Part shown: positions 23,741 through 34,626 of the stretch, one piece after another
How the letters are laid out: the number at the start of each line of letters is the position of its first letter
How positions within the stretch are numbered: the first letter of the stretch is position 1
Origin: Streblospio benedicti
Lineage: Eukaryota > Annelida > Polychaeta > Spionida > Spionidae
Reading direction: 5' to 3'
Length of the DNA stretch: 64,000 nucleotides
Assembly: GCA_019095985.1 (NCBI GenBank)
Contig: CM032660.1
Coordinates: forward strand, 50,076,145-50,140,144
The notes under the pieces: model-generated
The model's input: only the letters and a program-made list of their open reading frames with translations
What the model was told of the DNA's origin: nothing
Databases searched by the model: none
Made by a program: the position numbers and the translations under genes

Positions 23741-25456
23741 TTGACCACGAGATTGGAGGTGAATCTTTGAAATTGAGCATGCTGACGTCTGATTTACCCC
23801 GAACGAAGTGAGATTACTGATTTACCCGAACGAAGAGAGGTAGTCTTTCAAAAGACCTTATATCTAATAGTTTTTATTTCTATTATTACATAAACCACTT
23901 GTGTCAACGAGCAAGTATATAATTGTGACGGCCTCTAGCTCTAATAGATATAAGGTCTTTTACAGAACCCTATGAATTCCACTGATATTAAATATGCAGC
24001 CTGTAACAAACTCATAAAAATTTAGGCCTCCAGTGCGCGACTCATTTATTTAGCATGGTCGCAGAATACGAAAAAGCCCCTTCTATAAGTTGCACTGGGT
24101 AGGTTAGTTCTCCTTGGCTACACACACCTTGATAGGCTCTTGTCGTTGTTATTATTATGGCCACTGTAGGATTAGGGAACAGTACTCTCTTGTACTGGTT
24201 ATGAGCCGAATGGCGGCAGTTCTCTCTTAGACGCTGGATGGGCAGCAAGTAGGGGTTGTCGACCTATTCCTCGGAATAGGCCCTCATTCCTTGTCTCTCA
24301 AGGTTGGCCGGTGGCCTTCCTTCCCTATGGTCTACCAACAACGTGGCTGTGTGTAGGGGACGCCTGAAGCACATGCGTGTCAGCACTGGTGCAGAAGTCC
24401 TTCCCTTACGAAGGCCTCTCGTGAAACCCAGGGGTGAACACCGTCTTGGCAGTAGGTCTGACCGGAACCTAGGCCGGGGCGTACGTGGAGAGCTAGTACA
24501 CAACGAGGAGTCAGCTAGAGAACCGCAAGACCTCCCGGGGCCGTGGGTTAGCTTAGCCAAACGTCACCCCAGGGCCGACGCAGTCAAGAAGTAGGCGGTG
24601 ATCGGACAAGGCCGACAATAGCGTATATTGTCACTTTCTTCCACACAGCCTCAAACATCATGCCCTGTTATAGCCTTTAAAGCCAGAGTAATCACTAGCA
24701 ACAGCTGCAGAAGCAGCAGAACATGTATGCATGGGTGATCAGGTAAGGGTCAGCCACGATATGAAGTATGTAATCCTGATGTGTTTCTCAGTTACTTGTA
24801 CATACATGTATGACTTAGTTTCTTTTTTACGAAAATGGATACACCTCCAAATAATAGTCCCCCAAAAGTCAACTACAGCACACCAATAAAAACAAATAAG
24901 GATGTCAGACTTCAAACTTCTACCTACTATAAGTGCTTGTTGTGTGAAAAAAGAAAACTTAAAAACTTTTGATAAAGTAAAACTATTTGAAAATGTTCAT
25001 ATCAATCTTTTTGCAAGCTATGTCTAATTGCTTCATTATCCATGATCAGATAACAATAGAGTATCAAATAAACAAAATATTACAAAAACAGAACTTCATC
25101 AAACATTCCCCAATATAAATAAACAGTACCACATGCTAAACTTCCCGTTACTAACTGGGGGCTGGCTTATTTGTGAATTAATGAACCAGAACCACATTAC
25201 AAATAAACAGTACCACGTGCTTAAACGGGAAAATACCCAACTTCAGCTGGACTGCTGTTTCTAAAATAGAAGCCATGTGCTTTTTAGTAAATGACGTCAC
25301 TTTAGCAAAACTCTTTGCAAAATTGACGTCATACAGAGGCTTTAGAATAGACCTACATGTCAGATCATTTAAAGGCCTTGAGATAGGCTAGAAGTGAGAG
25401 GTAAATCAGACGTCAGCATGCTCAATTTCAAGATTGACACGACAATCAGTGGTCAA
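23741..25456. mobile_element. non-autonomous inverted-repeat element carrying repeat copy 2 and a solo LTR
   Basis: Left end 23741-23798 (TTGACCACGAGATTGG ... GACGTCTGATTTACC) is mirrored by right end 25400-25456 (GGTAAATCAGACGTC ... CAGTGGTCAA). The inner 30 bp are identical in reverse complement. Inside is copy 2 of the 1.07-kb repeat (23839-25392), interrupted by a solo LTR (24002-24645). There is no transposase ORF. A loose match to one end lies in GPCR intron 2 near 3963. Confidence 0.75.
23997..24650. mobile_element. solo LTR with 5-bp target duplication
   Basis: The repeat at 1066-2130 gives the empty site. In this copy a 644-bp block (24002-24645) starting TGTAACAAAC and ending TTCCACA is inserted, with CAGCC on each side (23997-24001 and 24646-24650). 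TG...CA ends plus a 5-bp duplication fit an LTR-retroelement solo LTR, as left by LTR-LTR recombination. It is more GC-rich than its surroundings. ORFs inside are incidental. Confidence 0.8.
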
Positions 25457-25584
25457 ATATCATTCTATCATGACTAAAATCCACACTAAATGAGTGTATG
25501 ATTCGTTTTTATTTTTGAAATAAATCATATCATAACGGTCTCATTGTCATTTGACCGTGCGACGTCAGCAGCTGTATAGACAAT

Positions 25585-25684
25585 NNNNNNNNNNNNNNNN
25601 NNNNNNNNNNNNNNNNNNNNNNNNNNNNNNNNNNNNNNNNNNNNNNNNNNNNNNNNNNNNNNNNNNNNNNNNNNNNNNNNNNNN
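25585..25684. other. assembly gap (100 N)
   Basis: A run of exactly 100 N, just beyond the right end of the inverted-repeat element at 23741-25456. Confidence 0.98.
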
Positions 25685-26183
25685 GAGCTATACACACACA
25701 GAAAACGTTGTTGGGGGAGTGCCAATTTTCAGTTTAAAAAAATATACACATGAAAAGAAAGGCGAATGTGAGTGTTAGCACTAGAGGGGTTCGATTGCAC
25801 TTCTACAATATTCAATCAAGTTAACAAAATCCGTAACTGATAAGCACTTTGGAGTTGGTGGAAGTTGATTTTTATGTTTGCTGTGTGAGGCTATGTTTCT
25901 CTTATGTCTTTGGCTGTCTGCATGTCGGGACCGTCTGGCTGTCTGTTTTCGGACTTTTGTTGTATATAATCGGTTTCAACATCAGGAGAGTTGGTGAAAA
26001 TGAATGTCTGTGTGGGCGCGACATAGTGGGGGGGGTTGGTTTGGGGGTGGGGGGGTGTGGGGTGGAGGGTGGAGAAGGGAGTTTAGGACCGGGGGGTGGG
26101 GGGGGGGGTTACATATGTTTTTGGCTGATTTTATACTTAATAAATACTTAATCACTCTGCTTCAATGAAGTAGTCTGACACAG
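25685..26183. other. unassigned region with a G-run tract
   Basis: Positions 26027-26111 are an extreme G-rich stretch on the plus strand with many runs of four or more G, able in principle to form G-quadruplexes. I see no gene; the ORF through it is a by-product of low-complexity sequence. Confidence 0.5.
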
Positions 26184-27987
26184 TCCTATGTCATCACAAT
26201 TTTAACATCACTGAAAAATTTTCATACCTAGTCAAGTTGTGTCAGAAACACACCTGCCTGGCACGAAGTTTGAAAAAACCGCTCATGCATGCCATTGCCA
26301 TTGGGGCTAGGTGTGGGGTTTCTTTGAAATACCAACCTTAAGCCATATAGATTTCATTACAACGTTACAAACGAAGTGTTCTTTTAATGAGACCCCATCT
26401 TATGCCTCCCGCTCAAGTGGTTTACATTAAATCCCGTGAAGATACGGTGTCGACACTGTTGACTACAGGCTGTTTCAAATGTATTATATGAGCATATCAT
26501 GTAGTGCATATGCGCTTGGTGATACACATGTTGAAACATTCTATAGAATCTACGGAAACACACGAGGCCCATATGATGTTTGCCTGACAGGCATGGAAGC
26601 AGGAAGTTTTTTTCCCATTGGCTAGAGTAAGTTTGCGTTATGTATAATGCGCCTAATTTGTTTTAGTAATTTCATAGGGAAAGCGAGGACACTGTGTAAA
26701 AAATGTGAGTGCACCGAGTACAGTCAATATGTATGGGACATAGAGGATACGTTTCCTGCTTGCATTCTGTTATTATGCGTTATGTGAACGGTATTCATAA
26801 GCTATCTATATGCTTTGTAACAAGACAACCGCCTTCCCATTTTTTGTTGTGTTGTGTGTGTAGGAATATTCATCCACAAGTGTTCCTACCATCAATAGTC
26901 ATCGTGTTTAGAGCTACTTGAGATTGGATCTATTATATGAAAGAACCGCAATTAATAGATTACTCAGCGCTTTCAATTGGACACACAAGTTAGTTAAAAC
27001 GCAATCCATGATATATTGTTACAATGCTGTCTGTGAAATTCCAAACAGTCACCAGGAGGCAGTAGATTCACCAGAATCCGAACATTGGAAAGGGGCTATG
27101 GAAAATGAACTTGAGTCTATAAAAATGACATGATGTCTACACAGAAGTACAGCCGCCAAGCAGAGGTATTGTGGATGGAAAATGTGTATTTTCAAAGAAA
27201 GACTCTGACAGTGACATAAATTTATCAAAGTTCGTTATGTAGCTAGAGGGTTTCGCCAAACACAGGGTGTAGATGTTCATGAAACCTTTGCACCTACAGC
27301 AAATTTAGCAACCCCATAAGTTACTTGTCCAAATAGCTGTAAATTATGATTTTCATATTGTACAATATGATGTAAAAAGTGCTTTTCTTAAATGATCCTA
27401 TAGCTGAAGATATCTATGTAAAAGCACCTCCTTTGGTTATTCAAATTCTGATTATGTTTGAAATTATAGAAATCCTTGTATGGATTGAAACAAAGCAGCA
27501 AAAATTGAATGACACTCCACATGAATTTTGATTGAAAATGATTTTAAAATTCTGAAGTTGACTCTTTGTTTGTATACTATGTATAACAAAGATAAAATTG
27601 TAGGCTACATTCTTGTTTGGGTGGATGATATTCTAGCTTTTTGTAAATGAACATGAGACAGCTAGAAAACTTACATATATTCTCTAGCAAAAAAATTGAA
27701 ATTAAAGAGCGAGGAAATGTTTCTACTTTTCTTGGTATTAGATTTGACATTTGGAGTTGATTATGTAACAATTCATCAAGAAAAATACATTTGTAAAATC
27801 TTAGAAAGATTTGATATGTCTTTTAATACAAAATTGTAAGGCTAGAGTTACACCAATGGAATCTTTTTTTCAAACAATTTAATTCACAAAAATTGTCACC
27901 TGATGATATGGCAATTGAATTAAATGTAGCATCATTAACTAAACAATATGGACGACTCAATAGTTTTTGTTTCACTTATCACAATTA
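26184..27987 (+). mobile_element. Ty1/copia retrotransposon fragment, copy 2 (broken, inverted to copy 1)
   Basis: Reverse-oriented sister of 14784-16250: the same upstream non-coding part and the same reverse-transcriptase stretch (QEAVDSPESEHWKGAMENE, VWVDDI), ending at the same point (CACTTATCACAATTAATG). It is more decayed than copy 1, with many breaks. An additional block of about 350 bp (roughly 26250-26600) in the upstream part is absent from copy 1. The Ty3/gypsy piece begins directly after its end. Confidence 0.8.
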
Positions 27988-28029
27988 ATGTATACACGCC
28001 ATTGCTTAATTTGGTATTTGGTATTTCCA

Positions 28030-28579
28030 CGAGCAAGCCATCAGTTTGGCATAGGTCTAGGTGTGGAGATTCCACCCTTCCCTTCACGAGCTGACAGCTC
28101 CCAGGGTGAATACTATTGCATATAATATCCGGCTCGTGGATTATCTTTACATAAGATGGTATAGTTATCAATTTCTTATCACAGTCTAGTATAACTTTAT
28201 ACTGTTCCATAAATGTACAACCCAGTATAATCTTGTCAACATGCGGGACCTCATAGAAATCCGTCGTACATGGCATGTCACCCACCAAGAATGTGATTCT
28301 GTGCATACCAGATATAGAGTGATGCGTACCACCCGCAGCACGTATAGACAGATGTGGAATATCACTGGTTGGATATGTAATATCAGGGTCAATGGTTAAT
28401 AAAATATGGGAGGGGATCACACAGATGTCGCTACCACTGTCCAGCAGAGCTATAAACTTATGGCCTGAAATTGATATTTTCAACAAATTACTTCCAACCA
28501 TATTGACAGGATAGACAATATCAGTTTTGCACACGTCAATTAAGTTACAATTAACAGTCTCTGGTGTGTGTGCGACCAT
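28030..28579 (-). CDS. retroelement aspartic protease part
   Basis: Retropepsin-like domain of the Ty3/gypsy-like element. The catalytic motif reads ALLDSGSDICVIP, and the second conserved segment near the end of the fold reads DKIILGCTFMEQY, the typical hydrophobic-Gly pattern. It follows gag downstream on the same strand. The reading frame as found runs on into neighbouring Ty1/copia sequence, which is not part of this protein. Fossil element; no host function claimed. Confidence 0.8.
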
Positions 28580-28590
28580 AGAGACCTCTT

Positions 28591-30909
28591 CTAGTTTAAA
28601 TTCCTGTCATAACGCTGCTGGGCAGGTGGCTGCCGGCGTGGACCCCCATTAAAGGCCACGGTATGGCTACCAAACACATGTGCGACCCCACAACGAGTGC
28701 AATAAGGGTTCACGCCTGCTGTAGGCTGTTGCACGTTATGTGGACCAGGAAACGACTGTCCTGGATTCGGAGGGCGTTGAGGGTATCTATTCTGATATGG
28801 TTGTTGGCCTTGATTGTTCTCATACCTCTGCTGGTTGCCGGGTGTGTTGGGGCGTGGTCTGTTCCCGTCATTACGATTGTTCGGGCAGAACCTGGCTATG
28901 TGACTCGTTTCACCACATGTCCAACAAGCCATATTTGATGACACTATGGCCGGACCTGCGCGGTCAGCACCTGCTGATTGTGGTCTCGGGCGCTGGTCAT
29001 TGCCAGTTGCAACAGCGTTGACTACCGGTTGGGGTTGCCTCGAGTGTAATGAGTTAGCGATATTGTATGCCTCGTGCATTGTCTTGGGTTTCGCTGCTGT
29101 CACAAAATTTGCCAAGCTGTCGTCCAAGCCGTTAATGAAGAATGCCACACGAGAAACTTCCTCTTTTATGCTGCTGTGGTCACAAAAGGCCAGTAAATCG
29201 TTGTAATAACTATATAGTGACTCACCCGGCTTCATTCTTCTGCCAAGCAAGTTTCTCAGGCTACTTCCGCCCATGGCAGACTTGCTGAAATATTTGGCCA
29301 ATGTTTCCATGATCTTCTCGTATGAGGCACGCTCATGTTCAGGCGCACTCATCACCACACGCAAGGCAGGGCCCTCCAGCAACAACTGCACATAGCTGAT
29401 CTTTTGCGCATTCGTCATGTTGGTTAAAGCAAAATGATTGTTTAAGCTTTGTTGAAACAACGCCAGATCATCCTTGTCACTGCCTGAGAACCTGGCAGGG
29501 GTGGGTGCATGTGGGCGTATCACACTGCGTGCTTCATTAATGGATGGCGCAGTACTGTCGGCCCTGGTGGTGTCAAGCTTAGCGGCCAGTTGTGCTAACG
29601 AATGAGAAATGGTACCCACAGACGCATTATACGCCTGGGCTTGCTCGAATTGTAACCTTGCAAACTGTTCAAGCCTGTCATGTGCGATGTCCGTGGCACG
29701 TGAAGCACCATCCTCGACGGCTCTGGCATAATCCGTGGCAGAAGGCCCTGCGTATGAACGGGGTCTGATACGGGGGTGGTTCGTGTTAGTAGATAAAGGC
29801 CGGGCACCCTGACCACTGTTTGAACCCTGAAGGTGTGCCACGGGTGGTGGCGCGGCTCCCCTTTGTGTGGCCCGCTGTTGAGGCAAATCACCTGTTCCGG
29901 ATTGTGCACCCTGAAACCGGCGTGGTGGGTGGTGTTGTTGCCCCTGGATGTCACGCAGTGGAGAGTCGTATCGCGCCCGTCCACGTGTGTCATGCTGCGA
30001 CGATCGCATGGTGGGGCGTTGCTCCCTCATAGAGAGGTGACTCTCACGTGCCTGCATGTGCCTCAACCAATCTTCACGATCCCTCAGCCTTCTTTCTTCA
30101 TCCTCGCGTGCCCTGCGAAGTGCCTCATCACGACGTGGTATGAGCGAATTTTGGTCATCATTGAGGCGGTTCAGCCTTTCTTGTTCAATCAGCAGGCTTC
30201 TGATGTGGTCCACTTCCACTTGGCGCTGGTGTCTCAATGACTCTCGTGACTCATCTGTTCCATACGGAAAGTCCAGTGCAGAATTACGAGACCTATCGTC
30301 TACGTCACGCGAGCCACGCGTGGCAGGATCGTGTATTTGCGTGTCAGCAGACCGCCTTGCTGGGACTGACTTGCTTCTGGCGGGTGGTCGGGGCCGATTG
30401 GCTGCTGAGCCAGGGGTGGGGGAACCAGGGCGGTGTAAATCCTGTCTAGAAGGAGCAAGGTGATGGCTTGAACCACCGTCTTGATGGTATGTCGTGGCTG
30501 AGGCGGGGTGGGGGTCTGGCTGTGGACCTAGGTAGCCCAGAGGTACACGGGGACGGGGGGTATCTTGGTGTTGATGTTGGCGATGCCTTGATTCGCCATC
30601 CTCGCCTTGACCATGGTGCCCGTGTGGTGAGCGGCTGCGTGACCGTACATGGTTTGAAGGCGGTGAATCAAATATGCTCTGCGAGGGCCTGGCAAACCAT
30701 TCCCTTAGCAACCGTGGGTCAAGGTCCTGATGGTGATCCCATATATCAAAGCTGTTATCGGGGTTCCCTTGGTAGCCGGTGGGGCGTTCAGTTCCTGTGG
30801 CACCATCCGTGTTAGTTGGCGTTAAATCAGTTGTGGCCATAGCCTCCGCCTCAGAAGGTGGGGTTCCCCTCGTGTCGACATTGGTCGGCGTGGTGGCGAC
30901 ACTAGACAA
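28591..30909 (-). CDS. Ty3/gypsy-like gag protein
   Basis: Structural gag of the element; 772 codons from ATG at 30909. The N-terminal half is Pro/Arg/Gln-rich and low complexity. An Arg/Glu-rich coiled-coil stretch lies near residues 225-300 (EQERLNRLNDDQN, REDEERRLRDRED). A retrotransposon gag core is near residues 460-610 (ARFSGSDKDDLALFQQSLNN, YFSKSAMGGSSLRNLLGR). A CCHC zinc knuckle (CWTCGETSHIARFC) is near residue 660, and a second Cys/His cluster (YCTRCGVAHVFGSH) lies near the C-terminus. It is longer than most gypsy gags because of the disordered N-terminal half. Confidence 0.85.
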   Translation of the reverse strand: MSSVATTPTNVDTRGTPPSEAEAMATTDLTPTNTDGATGTERPTGYQGNPDNSFDIWDHHQDLDPRLLREWFARPSQSIFDSPPSNHVRSRSRSPHGHHGQGEDGESRHRQHQHQDTPRPRVPLGYLGPQPDPHPASATTYHQDGGSSHHLAPSRQDLHRPGSPTPGSAANRPRPPARSKSVPARRSADTQIHDPATRGSRDVDDRSRNSALDFPYGTDESRESLRHQRQVEVDHIRSLLIEQERLNRLNDDQNSLIPRRDEALRRAREDEERRLRDREDWLRHMQARESHLSMREQRPTMRSSQHDTRGRARYDSPLRDIQGQQHHPPRRFQGAQSGTGDLPQQRATQRGAAPPPVAHLQGSNSGQGARPLSTNTNHPRIRPRSYAGPSATDYARAVEDGASRATDIAHDRLEQFARLQFEQAQAYNASVGTISHSLAQLAAKLDTTRADSTAPSINEARSVIRPHAPTPARFSGSDKDDLALFQQSLNNHFALTNMTNAQKISYVQLLLEGPALRVVMSAPEHERASYEKIMETLAKYFSKSAMGGSSLRNLLGRRMKPGESLYSYYNDLLAFCDHSSIKEEVSRVAFFINGLDDSLANFVTAAKPKTMHEAYNIANSLHSRQPQPVVNAVATGNDQRPRPQSAGADRAGPAIVSSNMACWTCGETSHIARFCPNNRNDGNRPRPNTPGNQQRYENNQGQQPYQNRYPQRPPNPGQSFPGPHNVQQPTAGVNPYCTRCGVAHVFGSHTVAFNGGPRRQPPAQQRYDRNLN

Positions 30910-32003
30910 GCTAATGTTATCCCCGGGGCATCCAGGTTCTCTTGAGAACCAGGTTGGTCATTATTAGGAGTTACAGGCCCGTCAGATGGGGCGGTACCAT
31001 CACGTACCGTGTTCGTGTCCGAGTCACTGTCGCTATCGCTAGCGCCCGTGTCGTCACCACTGCCATCGCCATCACCGCCGGCACCAGCTGCAGTTAACCC
31101 TGAATGGGTTGACAAGTTGAAATGCACAGACTTGGTGGCTTCATGCCGAGTTACACCACCTTCACTGTCTGATGACTGCGTACTTTGACTGGCGGGTTCG
31201 ATCCGGGAGGGCAACAGGGGTCTGGCGGTTTGTGCAGGGGTCTGCTGGAATTGGGGCGCAAATGGGTCCCCGTACAGGTCAGCTAACTCGTCCAGGGACT
31301 CCTCGTGTTTAGGACGCACATCAGGGTTCATCTGGGGAGTACTATGAGCATGGCGGGTGGGACCGTCTGAATCCCGTCTCAAGTGGGTAGGGTGCGTAGG
31401 CCTTGAAAACATGGAGAAATCAGGTTGTGCTGAGGATGCAGTACCCGACGCGTTACCTACCGATGACGTCATCAGCGCGGTCAAATCCTTCAAAGCCTGC
31501 TTTTTATCACGTAATGTGATATTTTGATCACATTCCAGTTTCTCCAAGGCGTCTATTTTGCCTTTCATGCGCCTGGCCGATACGCACAACAAACAACCAC
31601 ATTCTATAGCATGTTTGAGGGTCGGGGTGGACATGAGGGTATCACGTAGGTCTTTAAGTTCCCTGCGTGTTTGGTCCAATGCGCTTATGAGTGCCTCGAC
31701 CTCCGCCTGAGCGGCAGTTATATTCGGTACGAGTTGATCGTCCATAGTCTCGCGTATGATAAACCCAGAATAGTCACGCTCGTATGGGAAACGCGATAGC
31801 CGCTGGATGGCTGTATCTACGGTCTCAAAACCCAATGCTTCACAAATTTGAGCATTAATGGCAGTAGGTGTGATTGGGGAGTCGGGGTCGTCAAGGTCTA
31901 AGCGTCGTCGTACATTCATTAAAGGTTCTACCAACAACGATATAATAGTTACCAAGGTGTCAATGTATACCAACAAGGATAATGCAAAAACAGTCACATT
32001 CAC
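30822..32003 (-). CDS. extra ORF upstream of gag in the Ty3/gypsy-like element
   Basis: 393 codons whose 3' end overlaps the start of gag by 88 bp in another frame. The N-terminus is hydrophobic (residues 3-25). The middle has a helical, coiled-coil-like stretch with a Cys pair (LKHAIECGCLLCVSARR). The C-terminal half is Ser/Asp-rich and disordered. I do not recognise the family. The position suggests an element-encoded leader protein or an N-terminal gag extension reached by frameshifting or splicing, as some LTR elements use; that is inference. Confidence 0.6.
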   Translation of the reverse strand: MNVTVFALSLLVYIDTLVTIISLLVEPLMNVRRRLDLDDPDSPITPTAINAQICEALGFETVDTAIQRLSRFPYERDYSGFIIRETMDDQLVPNITAAQAEVEALISALDQTRRELKDLRDTLMSTPTLKHAIECGCLLCVSARRMKGKIDALEKLECDQNITLRDKKQALKDLTALMTSSVGNASGTASSAQPDFSMFSRPTHPTHLRRDSDGPTRHAHSTPQMNPDVRPKHEESLDELADLYGDPFAPQFQQTPAQTARPLLPSRIEPASQSTQSSDSEGGVTRHEATKSVHFNLSTHSGLTAAGAGGDGDGSGDDTGASDSDSDSDTNTVRDGTAPSDGPVTPNNDQPGSQENLDAPGITLACLVSPPRRPMSTRGEPHLLRRRLWPQLI

Positions 32004-32465
32004 TAATATTCAGTATCATCAATGAAGCCTACTAATTTGCCATGAAACCACGCGGCTATACAGCTATAAAGCACCCGAATTAAGGCGTAACAATAATAAT
32101 GCAAACAAAACACCATATATTCACGTGAACGCACTCAGGGTAAAGTATTAAACAAATGATAATGTTTTCCAAAAATATACCAAATTTCACGGGTCAGAAA
32201 GATTGCAAGAAAAAAATAAACCTTGTATACACAAAAAAATGGCCAAAATTAATTCGCCAATGTCCAGTATGATAAATACTGTCGCATCCGGGAACCCTGG
32301 GGGTTTCCCTCTCTCCTGCCCAACGCCGGGGGGATGCTGCGGGGTGTAGCTCGGTCCTCCTGGAGGCTCCTGGGTGAACTCCGGGGGAGAAACGGCTGGG
32401 TCCTCTTCGATCACGGGCAGGGGGAAACGTTGAGGCTCGGGTCCGATGTTATTGTGGATGCGCAC
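32004..32465. other. leader-side DNA between gypsy-like element and left arm
   Basis: AT-rich to 32280, then a GC-rich patch (32285-32460) that has no partner in the right arm. It may include the element's own untranslated leader or LTR, but I find no second LTR to confirm it. The ORF running from here across the arm border is not a believable gene. Confidence 0.4.
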
Positions 32466-32530
32466 TTGGTTTGCCAATTTGTGGAAAATAGTCTTCTGTA
32501 GGCCAAGTCCCCCAACACACAAAGAAGAAA

Positions 32531-32773
32531 ATGATTCACAATTTCTATACATGTCACTCGACCCAGAATATAAAACGTCAAACGTTACTGGTACTAGTGC
32601 AGTGTTTTGCGTTGGCTGAGCAACTACATGCGCTCCACCATGGGCCAAGAGCGAATGACCGCCTTGGCCCTGATGCATATACACTTCATCCAGTCGACTT
32701 GGATGTTGTCTTACAGAATTTTATGCAGTTGAATCCCCGAAGAATGCAAATTGGAAATTTAATTTTCCAGTGA
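32531..32773 (+). other. 80-codon ORF conserved in both arms, coding status unknown
   Basis: Open from ATG to TGA, with a partner at 61383-61625 (-) differing at only two codons (residue 2, and Asn to His near residue 68). Two changes in 243 bp match the low overall divergence at this end of the arms, so this is not evidence of selection. I recognise no domain. The opposite strand is also open. Confidence 0.2.
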
Positions 32774-33899
32774 TGATTCTGGGCCGGCACATTCATTTCA
32801 AGGGTACTAGGCCATTTGGCATAGAAGGTTGACTTGTGTTACACACGGCAGGGTTTGCACCGTAGCACTAATCATACATATTTCTTGAATTTGATATCCC
32901 GAATCATTTGCCAGTACATCCGGGCAGTACATGTGGTAAATAGTAATCTTCGAAGGTAATCACCTAAGATTTTGCAAACGATCTGATTCTTGCAAAATGG
33001 CACTTCTCTTACCGTCACATGATGTATTCTACCCAGAATTATATCTGATTTTCAATGAATGAATAATAGAGTAGGATTTATTATAAACAGGGAATGTATT
33101 AACTGTGTATTATAAATGATAATATAAATTTATTCTGGGTCAATTTTATTCACCCATATTCCGGATTGTCAATTAAAATAGAATTTTGTCTGTGTTAAAC
33201 ATTTTATTGCAATTTTAGTACTGTGTGGGAAGACTTGAACTACACGTACATGTATTCATTTTAATATCTATTTGTTCTAGGTCTATGTTCTTTGTTATAT
33301 GGCATAATCAGATAGTTTTTAAAACCTCAAGTATCAGGAAATCCAACCATTTTGTACTGCATTTTCAAAATAATTTCGCATAAGGGGGGATGTCTCGGCT
33401 CCCTCCTATAACCCCCCGGTCCCTACATGCGCTTTTTGCAAATGTCCCCCCTCCCTTACAAAAAAAGCTGCTTACGCCCTTGCACCTACTACTTAAATCT
33501 AGTAGTATTCAACACAAACAATAATGACATGTGAAATGTCTTTCTCTCTAACTATAGACTAAATGAAAATACTGTGAAACCGACTGCTGTATTTTTTACG
33601 AGTGGGATTGGTTAAGACTATACACAGGATAGGTTTGTAGGGTATGAAGTCAACCCAGGATTCAGATAGAAATTAACTGTTTTTATGGCCTAGTTAAATC
33701 TACTTTTTGAAGTGCCGGCAAGGCAATTACTACGTACGTATTTACTATCAAAATGGTTCAAACATCGGCTATCACTAACAGTCATTAATGGCTGACATTC
33801 GTTTTTAAATTCATACGTGTAATTTGTTGGCATTATTCTATGGTGCACTCGCTAACCTTAGGGCACGGCCATCGTGTCCCTGCCTTACTTGTCACAATG

Positions 33900-34190
33900 T
33901 CACACTGCCCCTCGGTCAATCCAGGTCACTTCCTAATCACTCCTCTGATAAGCCGACACCCGCCAATGACCTCGACACGCCGCCGCCCGTCTGACCACAA
34001 CCCAGTCGCACCAAGTCAACCCAGGTCAAGGTCTCTTCCCTGGCGCCCGGCCCGCCCGCATCCCCGGCCTCCGCGGATCACATCAGGCGCCCTGGATCTT
34101 CCCAAGGTCGTCTGGACCCTCTCTCTTCCCGCGGGCCGCCCGCGCCCGCGCCCAATCTAGGGCGTCACTTCCGCCCAGCCTCGCCCTCTC
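33900..34190. promoter_or_regulatory. GC- and CpG-rich block (possible CpG-island promoter), left arm
   Basis: A sharply GC-rich stretch inside AT-rich DNA with many CG dinucleotides (GCGCCCGGCCCGCCCGC, CCGCGGGCCGCCCGC), matched at about 59990-60290 in the right arm. No recognised exon lies next to it. It could be a promoter, a first exon or a GC-rich repeat. Confidence 0.35.
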
Positions 34191-34626
34191 TCCCCCACTC
34201 CTTCAGCCGATTTCATAGAGCACACACGTGATTTATTTCCCCACCCTCTCCACCCTATTATCCAGGCACCCTCATTCCGCTTCACTCCTCTCTCCTCTAC
34301 CCGAATAAGCTCGATTATGACAGTAGACTGTAGATCAAAAACCGTAGTAGCAATATTGTTTATCCAGCCATTCCACCAAGTTATTCTTATGGATATGCTT
34401 ATTTTGCAAGTTGTTAATTTTCTAGACTGTAAAATGTAACCAACCGTCAATTGCGATCGATCAGAATTTACATTTATTAAAATGCAAACTGCAATAACAG
34501 CCAGTTTTTAAAATGTAAACACCGTAAATTGTAACAGAGTATTACTTTTATGGCCATACACTGATTTTTCCCACCGCAAGCTTTCAAATGACACCACAAT
34601 GGTCTATCAGCATCTCAGTCCGACCC

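Larger units (their letters stand above)
27988..32003 (-). mobile_element. Ty3/gypsy-like LTR retroelement, partial
   Basis: Minus-strand order: an extra ORF (30822-32003), gag (28591-30909) and an aspartic protease part (about 28030-28579). No reverse transcriptase, integrase or paired LTRs are seen in this window, so it is a partial copy. It abuts Ty1/copia copy 2 at its 3' side and lies about 0.46 kb from the left arm of the large inverted duplication. The gag and upstream ORF are long and open, suggesting moderate age. Confidence 0.8.

Noticed and set aside
24264-24594. overlapping ORFs on both strands
   Set aside because: They lie within the solo LTR; GC-rich sequence keeps both strands open by chance.
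29595-30815. several plus-strand ORFs of 60-135 codons
   Set aside because: They are antisense shadows of the gypsy-like gag on the minus strand.
32187-32684. 165-codon minus-strand ORF as a gene
   Set aside because: It runs across the border of the inverted duplication, and the part inside the arm is the reverse strand of another open frame.
33840-34160. 106-codon Pro/Arg-rich ORF as a protein
   Set aside because: It follows from the CpG-rich composition; the mirror in the other arm diverges with length changes that shift the frame.
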